Source: Desulfosalsimonas propionicica
GTDB taxonomy: Bacteria > Desulfobacterota > Desulfobacteria > Desulfobacterales > Desulfosalsimonadaceae
Direction of reading: 5' to 3'
DNA length: 64,000 nucleotides
Assembly (NCBI RefSeq): GCF_013761005.1
Contig: NZ_JACDUS010000010.1
Location: forward strand, 1 to 64,000
Both the position numbers and the translations under genes were made by a program. Position 1 is the first letter of the stretch. Each line of letters begins with the position of its first letter. Shown in pieces: positions 1 to 8,097 of the stretch. Below the pieces are notes generated by a model, which made no database searches, was not told where the DNA came from, and saw nothing but the letters and a program-made list of their open reading frames with translations.

Positions 1-62
1 TAGTTGTCCGCTACGAATACCATGCAGAGAATTTCCTTGCTATGGTTCAACTTGCATGCGCT

Positions 63-362
63 TTAATTTTGTTTCGGTTTTTTTGAGATGGCTTCGATTT
101 TCAAATGATAGCTAAACGAAGTAAAATAGAGATAAGAAGTCTTGCTGGTAGAAACGGCAAATTCGTGACGAAAGTAACCTTCGGTGATGAGGATGAGGAC
201 TTTGGGAAAAAATTTTTCGATTACTCTTAGCTCTAATCCTAAAGCAGACGAATTCCTATAAGCTTTTAACAATCTTGAAAACAGATCTTTTTCAGTCTTA
301 GAATTGGCGAAGGAGGCTGGACTAATAATAGAATATGAAAAGAAAAAATAATTACTTTCCAA
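63..362 (-). CDS. Unrecognised AT-rich open reading frame
   Basis: The frame runs 99 codons from a TTG at 362, with a GAGG eight bases upstream, to TAA at 63-65. It stays open upstream to a stop at 471-473, so it could be longer or be a fragment. The product is rich in Phe, Ser and Lys, and I recognise no domain or signal. Base use is AT-rich and unlike the GC-rich genes further right. It lies divergent to the peptidase-like gene that starts at 473. It may be a decayed gene or chance; I infer no function. Confidence 0.2.
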   Translation of the reverse strand: MESNYFFFSYSIISPASFANSKTEKDLFSRLLKAYRNSSALGLELRVIEKFFPKVLILITEGYFRHEFAVSTSKTSYLYFTSFSYHLKIEAISKKPKQN

Positions 363-472
363 TCTAGTAACCTCATATTTCGCTTGTTCGGCTACGGCAC
401 CGGAAGGAATGAGCGTATCAAATCCAGAAGAGAGTAAACGTAGTAACTCATTAAACCAAAAAGAGACATATC

Positions 473-2791
473 ATGAAAGAAAGCTATCGCACTGACCTGA
501 AGGCACATGTGCTGACCAATCAGGCCAACCGTGTGCGCGCCATCCGACATACGCAAGAGTATTGGGAGAGCCCCACAGGCGGCGGCCTGATGACTGCCGC
601 TTCCCATTTGCGCCAGTTCGCAGGCATCTACGAAATTCCGACCACGAAATTCGACCGGCTGGAAATCAAAGTGACATACCTCGATCCGCGCGAGCAAGGT
701 GAGGAATACAGGCTATCGGAGGAACGATATCAGTTCGATTCGGAGACCTTCGGCTTCTACCAGACCTTTCTGAACGTGCCCGTTTGGCGCGCCGGATTGA
801 AGATGACGCTCAAGCAGGGGCCGAACCGAGTGATCAGGTCAAAGGACACCTCACAGCAGGGTGTCAATGCCAAGATGCCGTCCAAACGGACCATAGATCG
901 CTATCGAAATATTTTCACCGGCTCCAACATTGCGACCGCCCAACGCCGTGCGGTCATGGCCCAGCCCGACCTAAAGGCGGCAACGCTTGCCGCGGGTGAA
1001 AGCGCCGAGGCGGAGAGTGAGGGCGAGAACCTCGTCCGCGGCTTGATCACCCTTAAAGATGATTCCGAAGATCGGAAGGTCGGCGTGCGGCTGATCCGAG
1101 GCCGTTTCTGGATTTACCGCTACGATGCTGACGCGCGCATGCCTGAGCATGACGCACCCGATGGTCCGATCGTGAAGGAACAAGCGGATGCCAACACCCG
1201 CCGTCGTCGCAGAATCAGTGGGCAAGAGGTTCACAACGGTCATCTTCCCCCGTTCGACATCCCCGACGTCGACCCCAAGATCAAGGACGGCACCTATTAT
1301 ATGGTCGCCGAAATCACTTTCGAGGTGCTTGCGGGCGGCGAACGCCAGGTTTGGCGGGCTTTGGTGGAACTCAATACCAACTCAATCCTCTATCTGCGCC
1401 CGATGTCAGCGCACGTCAACGGTTATGTTTACGAGAATGACCCGATCACACAGTCCGGCAGTACCACCCCGGACAGCGACTCAAATAACGCGACGCTGAA
1501 TCCCTATCGTTACGACGTCCCTTTACAGAACCTTGATGCGCCGGTGAACGGCACACAGTCGCTGTCGGTTTCCTTCGCCGAGGTGACCCAGATCGAGGGA
1601 GCAGATATTACGCCGCCGACAGAATCGACGGGTACCGACTTCGACTATGCAGTGCGCACGAAGGACTTCGCCTCGGTAAACGGTTACTTCCATGTTGCTC
1701 GGATCTTCCGCACACTGCAGGACTTGGGCTTCAACGTATCGACTTACATGTCCAACACCGTTTTCCCGATCCCTGTGGACATCCGCTGCTTCGATGCTAT
1801 CAACGCACACTGCGTCGGCGACGGCATAGACGGGATCGGACACACAGGCTACGGCCTGATGGACACGACTGACACCACCAATCCATTGGGCCGGGCCTGC
1901 GATCCTCGAGTACACCTCCATGAAGTGCTGGGCCATGGGGTACTCTACGAGGCAGTGGACAGCCCCAACATGGGCTTCACCCACAGTGCAGGAGATTCGC
2001 TATCGTTAATCTATTTCGACCCGGATTCTCAATGCAAGGGGGTGGACGGATCACCGCTGGGTAAGCCCGGCGACCTGCGGTTTACTTACGTGCCATGGCA
2101 CCCGTCCCTCAACCGGCGGTGCGACCGGAATGTAGCTGACGGTTGGGCCTGGAATGGGTCTCGCGACAACGGTGGGTACGGGTCTGAGGAGATTCTCGCG
2201 ACCACTCTGTTCAACTTCTACCGCTCGATCGGGGGAGATCACCAGAACCTCGGTCGGCGGCAGTTTGCCTCGCGCATGGCGATGTATCTGATTCTGCGGG
2301 CCATCGGAAACCTGACACCGGCGACGGACGGGACGATAACCACAGCGGGAGATCCGCCCGACGTAGATGTTTATATCGATGACGGGCGGGCGGGCGAGTA
2401 CCCGTTCCAGCACGTACACTGGCATACCACTACAATCTGGAATCGTCGTGCGGCAGATGACATCGACGCGCATCAGGAGCCTGAGTTGGATTTGACCAAC
2501 TACGCATACGTCAAAATCAAGAACCGAGGTACGCAACAAGCCCAGAACGTTGTCGTTTACGGATACCACACCAAGCCCGGTGCTGGACTGAACTGGCCTG
2601 TCGACTTCGACCCCTTCACTACCGCATCGATCAACGTGGGCACTGTCAACGCCAACAACACGCAGGAGGTAGTGGTCGGGCCGTTCGAATGGACGCCTAA
2701 CATCAATGCTTATGGCCACGATTGCATGCTGATAGTGGCTACGGCGGACGGTGACGCATCGAACAAGGTCAATAAAGACGATTGCTGCTGA
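473..2791 (+). CDS. Putative HExxxH zinc metallopeptidase, 772 aa
   Basis: The putative catalytic segment has HEVLGH at residues 483-488 and a downstream HSAGD (His504, Asp508), resembling the metal ligands of a gluzincin peptidase. The HExxxH spacing differs from the usual HExxH; that spacing is known from dipeptidyl peptidase III (M49), but nothing else here looks like M49. A stretch near residues 285-325 (WRALVELNTNSILYLRP followed by VNGYVYEND) recalls the FTP propeptide and junction of M36 fungalysins. The C-terminal ~100 residues read like a CARDB/Ig-type beta domain (VKIKNRGTQQAQNVVVYGYH). No signal peptide is visible. The protein ends abruptly in DDCC, so the C-terminus may be shortened. 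It is the first gene of a three-gene cassette, 35 bases before the 3-TM gene. Peptidase activity is inference. Confidence 0.6.
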   Translation: MKESYRTDLKAHVLTNQANRVRAIRHTQEYWESPTGGGLMTAASHLRQFAGIYEIPTTKFDRLEIKVTYLDPREQGEEYRLSEERYQFDSETFGFYQTFLNVPVWRAGLKMTLKQGPNRVIRSKDTSQQGVNAKMPSKRTIDRYRNIFTGSNIATAQRRAVMAQPDLKAATLAAGESAEAESEGENLVRGLITLKDDSEDRKVGVRLIRGRFWIYRYDADARMPEHDAPDGPIVKEQADANTRRRRRISGQEVHNGHLPPFDIPDVDPKIKDGTYYMVAEITFEVLAGGERQVWRALVELNTNSILYLRPMSAHVNGYVYENDPITQSGSTTPDSDSNNATLNPYRYDVPLQNLDAPVNGTQSLSVSFAEVTQIEGADITPPTESTGTDFDYAVRTKDFASVNGYFHVARIFRTLQDLGFNVSTYMSNTVFPIPVDIRCFDAINAHCVGDGIDGIGHTGYGLMDTTDTTNPLGRACDPRVHLHEVLGHGVLYEAVDSPNMGFTHSAGDSLSLIYFDPDSQCKGVDGSPLGKPGDLRFTYVPWHPSLNRRCDRNVADGWAWNGSRDNGGYGSEEILATTLFNFYRSIGGDHQNLGRRQFASRMAMYLILRAIGNLTPATDGTITTAGDPPDVDVYIDDGRAGEYPFQHVHWHTTTIWNRRAADDIDAHQEPELDLTNYAYVKIKNRGTQQAQNVVVYGYHTKPGAGLNWPVDFDPFTTASINVGTVNANNTQEVVVGPFEWTPNINAYGHDCMLIVATADGDASNKVNKDDCC

Positions 2792-2826
2792 TTCTGAAAG
2801 TAGCCGTTATAACAGGAGTAGTGCTC

Positions 2827-3429
2827 ATGGCTCAATCCTCTGAATTCGATACGGAGAAAAATTCCGCAGAGGTCCAGACCAACCAATCTGCAGAAGCTCA
2901 CCAACTTTATAAGTTCTCGTTTTCGCAGGGTTTTGCGGTAATCTTGACAGGCATTGGAATCGGATGGTTAATGGGCTTATCCATTTCTCCCGTTGTCGGC
3001 GTTGTAATCACCTCTTTGCTTACTCTTTCCGGAGCTGCAGTAACCGCTTTTCGGCAAGAACTGCCGAAAAGCCTTAAAAACCGGACCAATAACGCTTGGC
3101 CAATCGCAATCCTTACGATAGGCTTGGCTGTTGGTGCAAGCTTTGGCATTTTCGCCAGAACACACGATATTTTTGGATTGGACTATCAAACTACCATCAA
3201 TGGTAAAGAAGAGACCGTCCCAAAAAGCTCTTTGTCTAAAAATCTGGTAAGCAAGACTGTTCTTTTTAATTTGACCTCGGATGAGTGCGGAGAAATGTTA
3301 ATCGCCGGACCTCAGAAAATTCGTTCAATATTTAAAACTTCTTCGCATGAAGAGATACGAATTTTAGGAGATATTATTGATGATCATGAGACATTGGTGA
3401 TTATAGCGGAGGCATTATGCGAAAAATAG
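2827..3429 (+). CDS. Hypothetical 3-TM membrane protein
   Basis: The ATG at 2827 is chosen because AACAGGAG lies eight bases upstream; the frame is open further 5' but without a better site. The 200-aa product has a short hydrophilic N-terminus (~30 residues), two close hydrophobic helices (about 32-49 and 53-71), a basic loop, a third helix (about 90-110), and a soluble C-terminal half of ~85 residues. I recognise no family. Its end overlaps the start of the trypsin-like protease by 13 bases, so the two are probably translationally coupled. The region is AT-rich compared with genes beyond 8 kb. A membrane anchor or partner for the neighbouring proteases is an inference from context only. Confidence 0.6.
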   Translation: MAQSSEFDTEKNSAEVQTNQSAEAHQLYKFSFSQGFAVILTGIGIGWLMGLSISPVVGVVITSLLTLSGAAVTAFRQELPKSLKNRTNNAWPIAILTIGLAVGASFGIFARTHDIFGLDYQTTINGKEETVPKSSLSKNLVSKTVLFNLTSDECGEMLIAGPQKIRSIFKTSSHEEIRILGDIIDDHETLVIIAEALCEK

Positions 3430-4718
3430 CTTTGCTTATATCATTTTTTGTATTCTTTTTATCACCTGCTGGCGCCAAGGATTATCCACAAGTTTTTCAG
3501 ATAGTGGCTGACGATTGCTCGCAAGGGCCTCGCAGAGTACAGACCGGTTTTCTCGCGGAGGGCTATGATGGCATTCTAACGGCGCTTCACGGAGTTGTTG
3601 ACTGCAATATCTTCCATGCTCGACCTACTGTCGGTGATCCTGTTTCAGGGCTTGAGATCGTAAAAGTCGATGTTGAACGGGATGTGGCTCTGCTTGGCTC
3701 TGATAGTTTTGATGTCTCTGATTATTCGGTGCTCCCCGTTGGTCCGATACCAGAGCAGGGAGACAAGCTACGGGTTGTCGGGTATCCACAAGCATTACTT
3801 GATCAGCACCGTATTGACTTGACCCTTGAGAGCAATCGCAAATATTTGGAGAACTTGTTGCCTTCCAATGATCAAAGCTTGATTCAAGATCTTCTCATAC
3901 GCGCAAGCCCGGCTATTGGTATTTCAATCCTGAGCCTGACTGGTGACATTCAGCCTGGGCACTCTGGCGCACCTATCTTAGATCTAAAAGACCGAGTTAT
4001 TGGGATTGGCAACGGCGGCCTTAAGGGCGGTACTGTCGGTATCGGTTGGGGAATTCCGATAGATTCACTGGATCTAGTTGAAAAAAATGATCGGCAAACA
4101 AGGATTTCAACGCTGCGAAAACAGAGCCTCACATTACTTTTCGATATTACGTCTGCAGTAGAGCTGAGCTTCTCTGCAAAACCCGAAATGGTTAAGCCTG
4201 GAAGCGAAGTGATTTTGGAGTTGAGCAAAAAAATTAAGTCCGGGTTGGTGTTTTTAGGCGATAGAGGCCCGCTTCCCAAGAGGACTTTAGATGGCGGAGA
4301 AAAAATTATTATTACAGTGCCAGGGGACATGAAGAGCGGATTCTATCATATCGAGATACGACAAGGCGGCATGCAAATTTTGTCTGAAAACAAGGTTAAA
4401 GTTGAGAACTGGATAGATTCGTTTAACTTTTACATCAGGCCCCAGAATGCCAAAACCGGTAGCGATGTAACGCTTCATCTCAACTACCCAGCGCCTAGCA
4501 GATACTTCCAAATTTTTATTAAAGGTAATTATGGTAGAGTCGACAGAAAGCTTTACAGAAAGGAGACACTTGGAGGCGGACGCCAGATTATCGTGACAAT
4601 ACCTGATGATATCATGGACTCCAAATACTACATCGAGCTTAAAAGTGGTAGGCGAAGTTTCACGGCGCCCGTTTATGTGGATAAACCAAGAAGTCATCGT
4701 GCGCCTCCGGCTAATTAG
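3417..4718 (+). CDS. Exported trypsin-like serine protease with two Ig-like tail repeats
   Basis: The 433-aa product has a Sec signal peptide (about residues 1-20, ending SPAGA) and a chymotrypsin-fold domain. The catalytic triad is visible: His58 in LTALHGVVDC, Asp89 in ERDVALLG and Ser183 in QPGHSGAPIL, a V8/HtrA-like arrangement. There is no PDZ domain. Instead, residues ~248-330 and ~332-423 form two similar beta-rich repeats, each with a G-[SE/SD]-V-x-L-x-L strand and a late GG-[EK/RQ]-III[TV]-[VI]P-[GD]D motif, suggesting an internal duplication of an Ig-like module. It overlaps the 3-TM gene by 13 bases. The protease should act outside the cytoplasm; its substrate is unknown. Codon use is AT-rich. 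Confidence 0.75.
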   Translation: MRKIALLISFFVFFLSPAGAKDYPQVFQIVADDCSQGPRRVQTGFLAEGYDGILTALHGVVDCNIFHARPTVGDPVSGLEIVKVDVERDVALLGSDSFDVSDYSVLPVGPIPEQGDKLRVVGYPQALLDQHRIDLTLESNRKYLENLLPSNDQSLIQDLLIRASPAIGISILSLTGDIQPGHSGAPILDLKDRVIGIGNGGLKGGTVGIGWGIPIDSLDLVEKNDRQTRISTLRKQSLTLLFDITSAVELSFSAKPEMVKPGSEVILELSKKIKSGLVFLGDRGPLPKRTLDGGEKIIITVPGDMKSGFYHIEIRQGGMQILSENKVKVENWIDSFNFYIRPQNAKTGSDVTLHLNYPAPSRYFQIFIKGNYGRVDRKLYRKETLGGGRQIIVTIPDDIMDSKYYIELKSGRRSFTAPVYVDKPRSHRAPPAN

Positions 4719-5386
4719 TGACCGAACGAAAACCCCGATTTTGAGTTCTCCGGGGGCAAAATTTTGCCGAACTTGCTTCCATCAAGAATAATTTTTCGGC
4801 ACGATATTGCTCAAGTTGACAAAAACTTTATTTTTAATTGTAAAAAGCTATATTTTAAGGCCTTTGAGGCGCAACTATCCATTTGAAAGCATTAAAATCA
4901 GTCGATTTGGTCGGACGTGATGGAACTAAGATCCCGGCCTTTAAAATGGGTATCAAGCCGGACCAGAAAAAGCCGGTAATTCTTGACCGTATTTTTTTCC
5001 CGCGTTCATTTTCTGGTACGCCATGAAATTGGTGATGGCTTGTGAAAGCAGCATGGTGAACTCCTTTTGTTTAAAGTTTGGGTTTTCGCCGCCACCCAGC
5101 CAGTTACAATAACATGGCGGATTCAAGGCGCAAATCCGGGAAGGCCCAGGAATATTGTTTTGGCCATCAATGTGGCTTTTAAACAACCCCCGTCAAATGT
5201 AGGCTGCCATATCCATGTTGTAAGGCCCCACTTTCCAAATCCCTTATCCCACCTTTTAATCCAGCGACGATCAATCGCCAGGGAGTATTTGACATTTCTG
5301 ACTAAAATCACTATGGAACATGAAATTTTAGGCAGAACTCAATCAATACCTACATCAGAACCACAAATAAAGAAGGAGGTGCCTCC
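4719..5386. other. Mostly non-coding, decayed spacer
   Basis: About 670 bases separate the protease cassette from the winged-helix gene. The only item I can support is a 33-codon minus-strand frame at 4953-5054 with a good ribosome site, resembling an integrase N-terminus. The rest contains only short unconvincing frames and no clear terminator or repeat. Confidence 0.5.
4953..5054 (-). pseudogene. Possible tyrosine recombinase N-terminal remnant
   Basis: The frame begins at an ATG at 5054 preceded by AAGGAG at a six-base spacing and encodes only 33 residues. The first ~20 (MLLSQAITNFMAYQKMNAGK) look like the start of the SAM-like N-terminal domain of phage-type tyrosine recombinases, which often begin LLSxAIxxFLxYxK. 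After that, similarity is lost and the frame stops. I read it as a truncated integrase left after loss of a mobile element, consistent with the foreign-looking cassette to its left. The match is from memory and short, so it is tentative. Confidence 0.35.
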
Positions 5387-5743
5387 ATGGCACAGAAAAA
5401 GCAGGAGCCCAGTTTTGATTCACTGATCAGGTTGTTTATCGAAAAATACGATATTGCGACCAAACAAGATATCAATCAGTTAGCCAGTAAAATGGATGCG
5501 CTGGAAAAGGCCCTTTCAAAGGCGCCGCAGCCGAAAAAAACCGTTACAAAGTCGCAAAAAAAATGGACAGCTGCTGAAACTGTCTTGGATGCGATCAAGG
5601 ACGCTGGCGATGACGGCGCCAGTCTTTCCGATATCAAGGCCAAAACGGGTTATGAAAGTAAGAATTTGCATAATGTTGTGCATCGGTTGAATAAGGATGG
5701 GAAAATCAGCCGAAAGAAAAGAGGCGTGTACGTGGCAGGATAA
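5387..5743 (+). CDS. Small winged-helix DNA-binding-like protein
   Basis: The 118-aa product starts at an ATG with AAGGAGG nine bases upstream. Residues 1-45 are helical and may form a short coiled coil; a Lys/Pro/Ala linker follows at about 46-58. Residues ~60-118 resemble a winged helix: AAETVLDAIKDAGDDGASLS, then IKAKTGYESKNLHNVVHRLN as a recognition-helix region, then a basic wing ending KRGVYVAG. Such proteins are probably DNA- or chromatin-associated, but no target is evident. No partner gene is adjacent. The call rests on fold-like patterns, not on a named family. Confidence 0.6.
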   Translation: MAQKKQEPSFDSLIRLFIEKYDIATKQDINQLASKMDALEKALSKAPQPKKTVTKSQKKWTAAETVLDAIKDAGDDGASLSDIKAKTGYESKNLHNVVHRLNKDGKISRKKRGVYVAG

Positions 5744-5872
5744 TTTGAATGGGTTTGGTTGCGGCTTCAGATCAGGTCTGAACTAAGTCACCTTATGCCA
5801 AATGAAAACCCCCTGGATTAGAAAGAATCCAAGAGGCAAATTCAAAAAATGGTAATTCACCAATTACGGGGC

Positions 5873-6226
5873 TCAAGCACCAATAGCCTTTGACCATTTC
5901 CCAAAAACATTAGCCAAACCGTCACCGACAAACCCCTGGACAACTCCGTAATCCTGCAGATAGATTCCCCCTTTTATGACATTTTCAACAAAGGAATCTT
6001 CCCTGCGAACTTTATCCAATTCTTGCTGATCTCCTTTTATAAAAACGAATCCATTCAGATTGCCGCCGTGAGCCGTAAGAAGTACCGGATCAAAGCTTTC
6101 AATGCGTCCCTCAGTCCGGAGTTTTTCAAAATATTCCATGGAATCCTGCCAAAGTTTCATTGCCTGCTGTTCTTTTCCTGGTACAGGCCTGTTCCAACCA
6201 ATAAATATTGCACCATTTGCTGCCAT
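5873..6226 (-). CDS. Conserved hypothetical protein, ferredoxin-like fold possible
   Basis: The 117-aa product starts at an ATG with a strong AAGGAGGTGAACC site. The pattern GAIFIGWNRPVPGKEQQA, a helix, then ESFDPVLLTAHGGNLNGFVFIKG suggests a dimeric alpha-beta barrel (NIPSNAP/EthD/DUF3303-like) fold. There is no signal peptide. A DUF3237 gene lies upstream on the same strand, 219 bases away, so co-transcription is possible but not shown. Function is unknown. Confidence 0.6.
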   Translation of the reverse strand: MAANGAIFIGWNRPVPGKEQQAMKLWQDSMEYFEKLRTEGRIESFDPVLLTAHGGNLNGFVFIKGDQQELDKVRREDSFVENVIKGGIYLQDYGVVQGFVGDGLANVFGKWSKAIGA

Positions 6227-6380
6227 GGTTCACCTCCTTGAATCCTTGGATGATGGTAATTACGGATGGCAAGATCTCTTTTTGACCTTTGTGGTATGAA
6301 AACAGCGGAGTTTAACCGAGATCTTTTCATCCCACCTGAGAAGGACGAGCACCGTCTCCTCCTCTTTGAAACCATAAAAC

Positions 6381-6453
6381 CAGTCAATCCGCTTAAGAAT
6401 AGTGAACTGAAATGACACCGGTGAGCCGATCCGATTGACTGACTGTCATTTCA
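6381..6453. repeat. Nested inverted repeats
   Basis: TGAAATGACA at 6408-6417 is matched by TGTCATTTCA at 6444-6453, a perfect ten-base inverted repeat. CAGTCAATC at 6381-6389 is matched by GATTGACTG at 6433-6441. The two pairs interlock rather than nest cleanly, so only one stem could form at a time. They overlap the 3' end of the DUF3237 gene and might act as a weak terminator, but no T-run follows. Confidence 0.4.
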
Positions 6454-6853
6454 CAGCATACATATCGCAAATGATCGCGGAACGATCGGCAGAGATCCTG
6501 CCGATTCCCAAGCAAAAAATTCGGTTCAGCCAGGTGTAATCCGGATGCGCTGTAAGTAGCACTGGCCTGCATCGGACATGGGATTCTTCTTGTGAGACTT
6601 CTCCTTTAAGCAGCTTTTCGTAAGGGTTTTCTCCAAAGTCAGTCATTCCGGTATAGAAAGTGTAAATAAGGGCCCCGTCCTCGGTGTTCATCGTCGCACG
6701 AACGTTTAGAAGTCCGACACCATCAGGCCGAATCGTCAACCAATCTCCACCTACAGGCAGAATTTCACCTTGTATATTCGGCCCAAACACCTCGCCACCA
6801 GTAACATAGACATGTACCTTCAATCCTTCGGGTGTCGGACCGATAAGTTCCAT
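6446..6853 (-). CDS. DUF3237 (UPF0311) family protein, probably 5'-truncated
   Basis: The 135-aa product matches the DUF3237 pattern: TPEGLKVHVYVTGGEVFGP, then GDWLTIRPDGVGLLNVRATM, then DGALIYTFYTG. The molecular function of the family is unknown. The ATG at 6853 has no ribosome site, and plausible DUF3237 sequence continues upstream in frame (GVRLGRILPGDIGP) to a TGA near 6944 with no start codon in between. The gene therefore has either lost its true 5' end or starts at this weak ATG. The upstream part lies in a 123-bp segment that recurs at 16129-16251. Confidence 0.6.
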   Translation of the reverse strand: MELIGPTPEGLKVHVYVTGGEVFGPNIQGEILPVGGDWLTIRPDGVGLLNVRATMNTEDGALIYTFYTGMTDFGENPYEKLLKGEVSQEESHVRCRPVLLTAHPDYTWLNRIFCLGIGRISADRSAIICDMYAVK

Positions 6854-6876
6854 AGGCCCAATGTCGCCCGGTAAGA

Positions 6877-6999
6877 TCCGTCCCAGTCTTACGCCTGGTT
6901 TGGCTTTCTCATAATCCTTATATTCGTCCGGAAAACCCGGGTGTCAAATCTTTTTGTGCAAAATTTTAAAATATTTTTCTGATTCCGCAAAAATGCACC
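6877..6999 (-). repeat. 123-bp direct repeat, copy 1
   Basis: This segment recurs without gaps at 16129-16251. The first ~52 bases are identical and the rest is diverged. On the minus strand the conserved half encodes DEYKDYEKAKPGVRLGR, the N-terminal part of a DUF3237 protein, in both copies, and both have an in-frame TGA at the same place upstream. The repeat ends exactly where the truncated isomerase sequence begins, so a rearrangement join at about 7000 is likely. Confidence 0.75.
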
Positions 7000-7003
7000 T
7001 TCG

Positions 7004-7678
7004 GTCATAAGGGCGCAAAAGGACGATCTTTGCCGGGCCCTGGACGGGTTTGGAATGGAACTGGCCTGCCATTTGCCCACCTTTGTGCCCACTGCGGATC
7101 TCACTGACACGATCCGGGAAGCGTCCATCCGGGAAACCCTGCATGCCATGCACATGGCCGCCGAGCCCGGAGCCATCAAGGCGGTGCTGCGTCCGAGCTT
7201 TATTCAGGGCCTGGGCGCCCTGATGCCGGATCTGACCAAAAAACGGGCCATGGATACCATGTGCCGGCTGCTTGGCGAGGCGGAAAAACTGCGCCTGATC
7301 GTATGCGTGGAAAACCTGTTTCCCCGCTCCCTTTCCCTGGTGCGGCCAGAGGATTTTGACGCGGTGTTCAATGCATTTCCCAACGCACAGCTGACCCTGG
7401 ATACGTGCCATGCCCACATCCAGAGCGAAACCGAGCGCATTCTGGTTTTCATCAAACGCTTTGCCAGTCGTATCGGCCATGTCCATGCCAGCGACAACCG
7501 GGGCCGCGATGATGACCATCTTCCCATCGGGGCCGGTACCATTGATTTTGCCGAAGTGGTCAAGGCATTTAAGCAGATCGGATACAACAAAACCATTACC
7601 CTTGAGGTCTTTGCCAAAGATCGGGATTATCTGCGCATCAGCCGCGACAAGCTCCGGGAGATATTTGCAGGGCCATGA
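7004..7678 (+). pseudogene. 5'-truncated sugar phosphate isomerase/epimerase (AP endonuclease family 2 fold)
   Basis: The frame is open from 6983; homologous-looking sequence seems to begin near 7004, and the first ATG at 7055 gives 207 aa. The product reads as the C-terminal three quarters of a xylose-isomerase-like TIM barrel: IVCVENLFPRS, LTLDTCHAHI, IGHVHASDNRGRDDDHLPIG with His/Asp/Glu metal ligands, and a final ITLEVF strand. Family members are usually ~270 residues and start with beta-strand 1, which is missing here. The loss coincides with the border of the 123-bp repeat. The ATG at 7055 lies within former coding sequence and lacks a ribosome site. Probably inactive. Confidence 0.65.
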
Positions 7679-7707
7679 TCCGGTCTGTGTTGAAACGGCC
7701 GCTTGAC

Positions 7708-7741
7708 AAAGCCTCCGGCTTCGGTCTTTCGGGGGGCTTTT
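7708..7741 (+). terminator. Rho-independent terminator after the isomerase remnant
   Basis: AAAGCCTCC at 7708-7716 can pair with the run ending GGGGCTTT at 7732-7740 (one wobble) around a C/T-rich loop, followed by a short T-run. It lies 30 bases after the isomerase stop codon. Confidence 0.6.
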
Positions 7742-7800
7742 CATCGGTGGTGTACGACGCGGCCCTGGCTCTCTGGCCCGGATAATCGGGCGCTCTGGGA

Positions 7801-8097
7801 TTGGATATCGGGCATCTTTCCGGACTGGTAGCATCTGCTGGCATGGGATTGACACTGACCCTGGTCCGGCGGGTAAGCTTGAAAAACAGTTCATTGACGC
7901 TCATATTTTACGTCGGTGTAACGGGCATGATCGTCAGCTTTGTCCCCCTGTTTTCACCGAACGTGGGGTTTTGGGTTCCGCTGCCGGGACTGGCCTGGTT
8001 GGGGGGCATCGGCTTGTTTGCCGTGCTGGCCCATATTGTCACCAAAAAGGCCCTGGGATTGATTCAGGGACCCGGACGGGTCCCTGCTTCGGCGTAA
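7801..8097 (+). pseudogene. EamA/DMT-family transporter fragment
   Basis: The frame (TTG at 7801, open from 7786) encodes about 98 residues with three hydrophobic stretches. The pattern matches one internal part of an EamA drug/metabolite transporter: a helix ending LTLVRRVSLK, a helix FYVGVTGMIVSFVPLF, then GIGLFAVLAHIVTKKALGLI. Intact proteins are ~290 aa with ten helices, so both ends are missing. There is no ribosome site. It sits between the truncated isomerase and the glycine cleavage operon and fits the picture of a decaying region. Confidence 0.55.
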
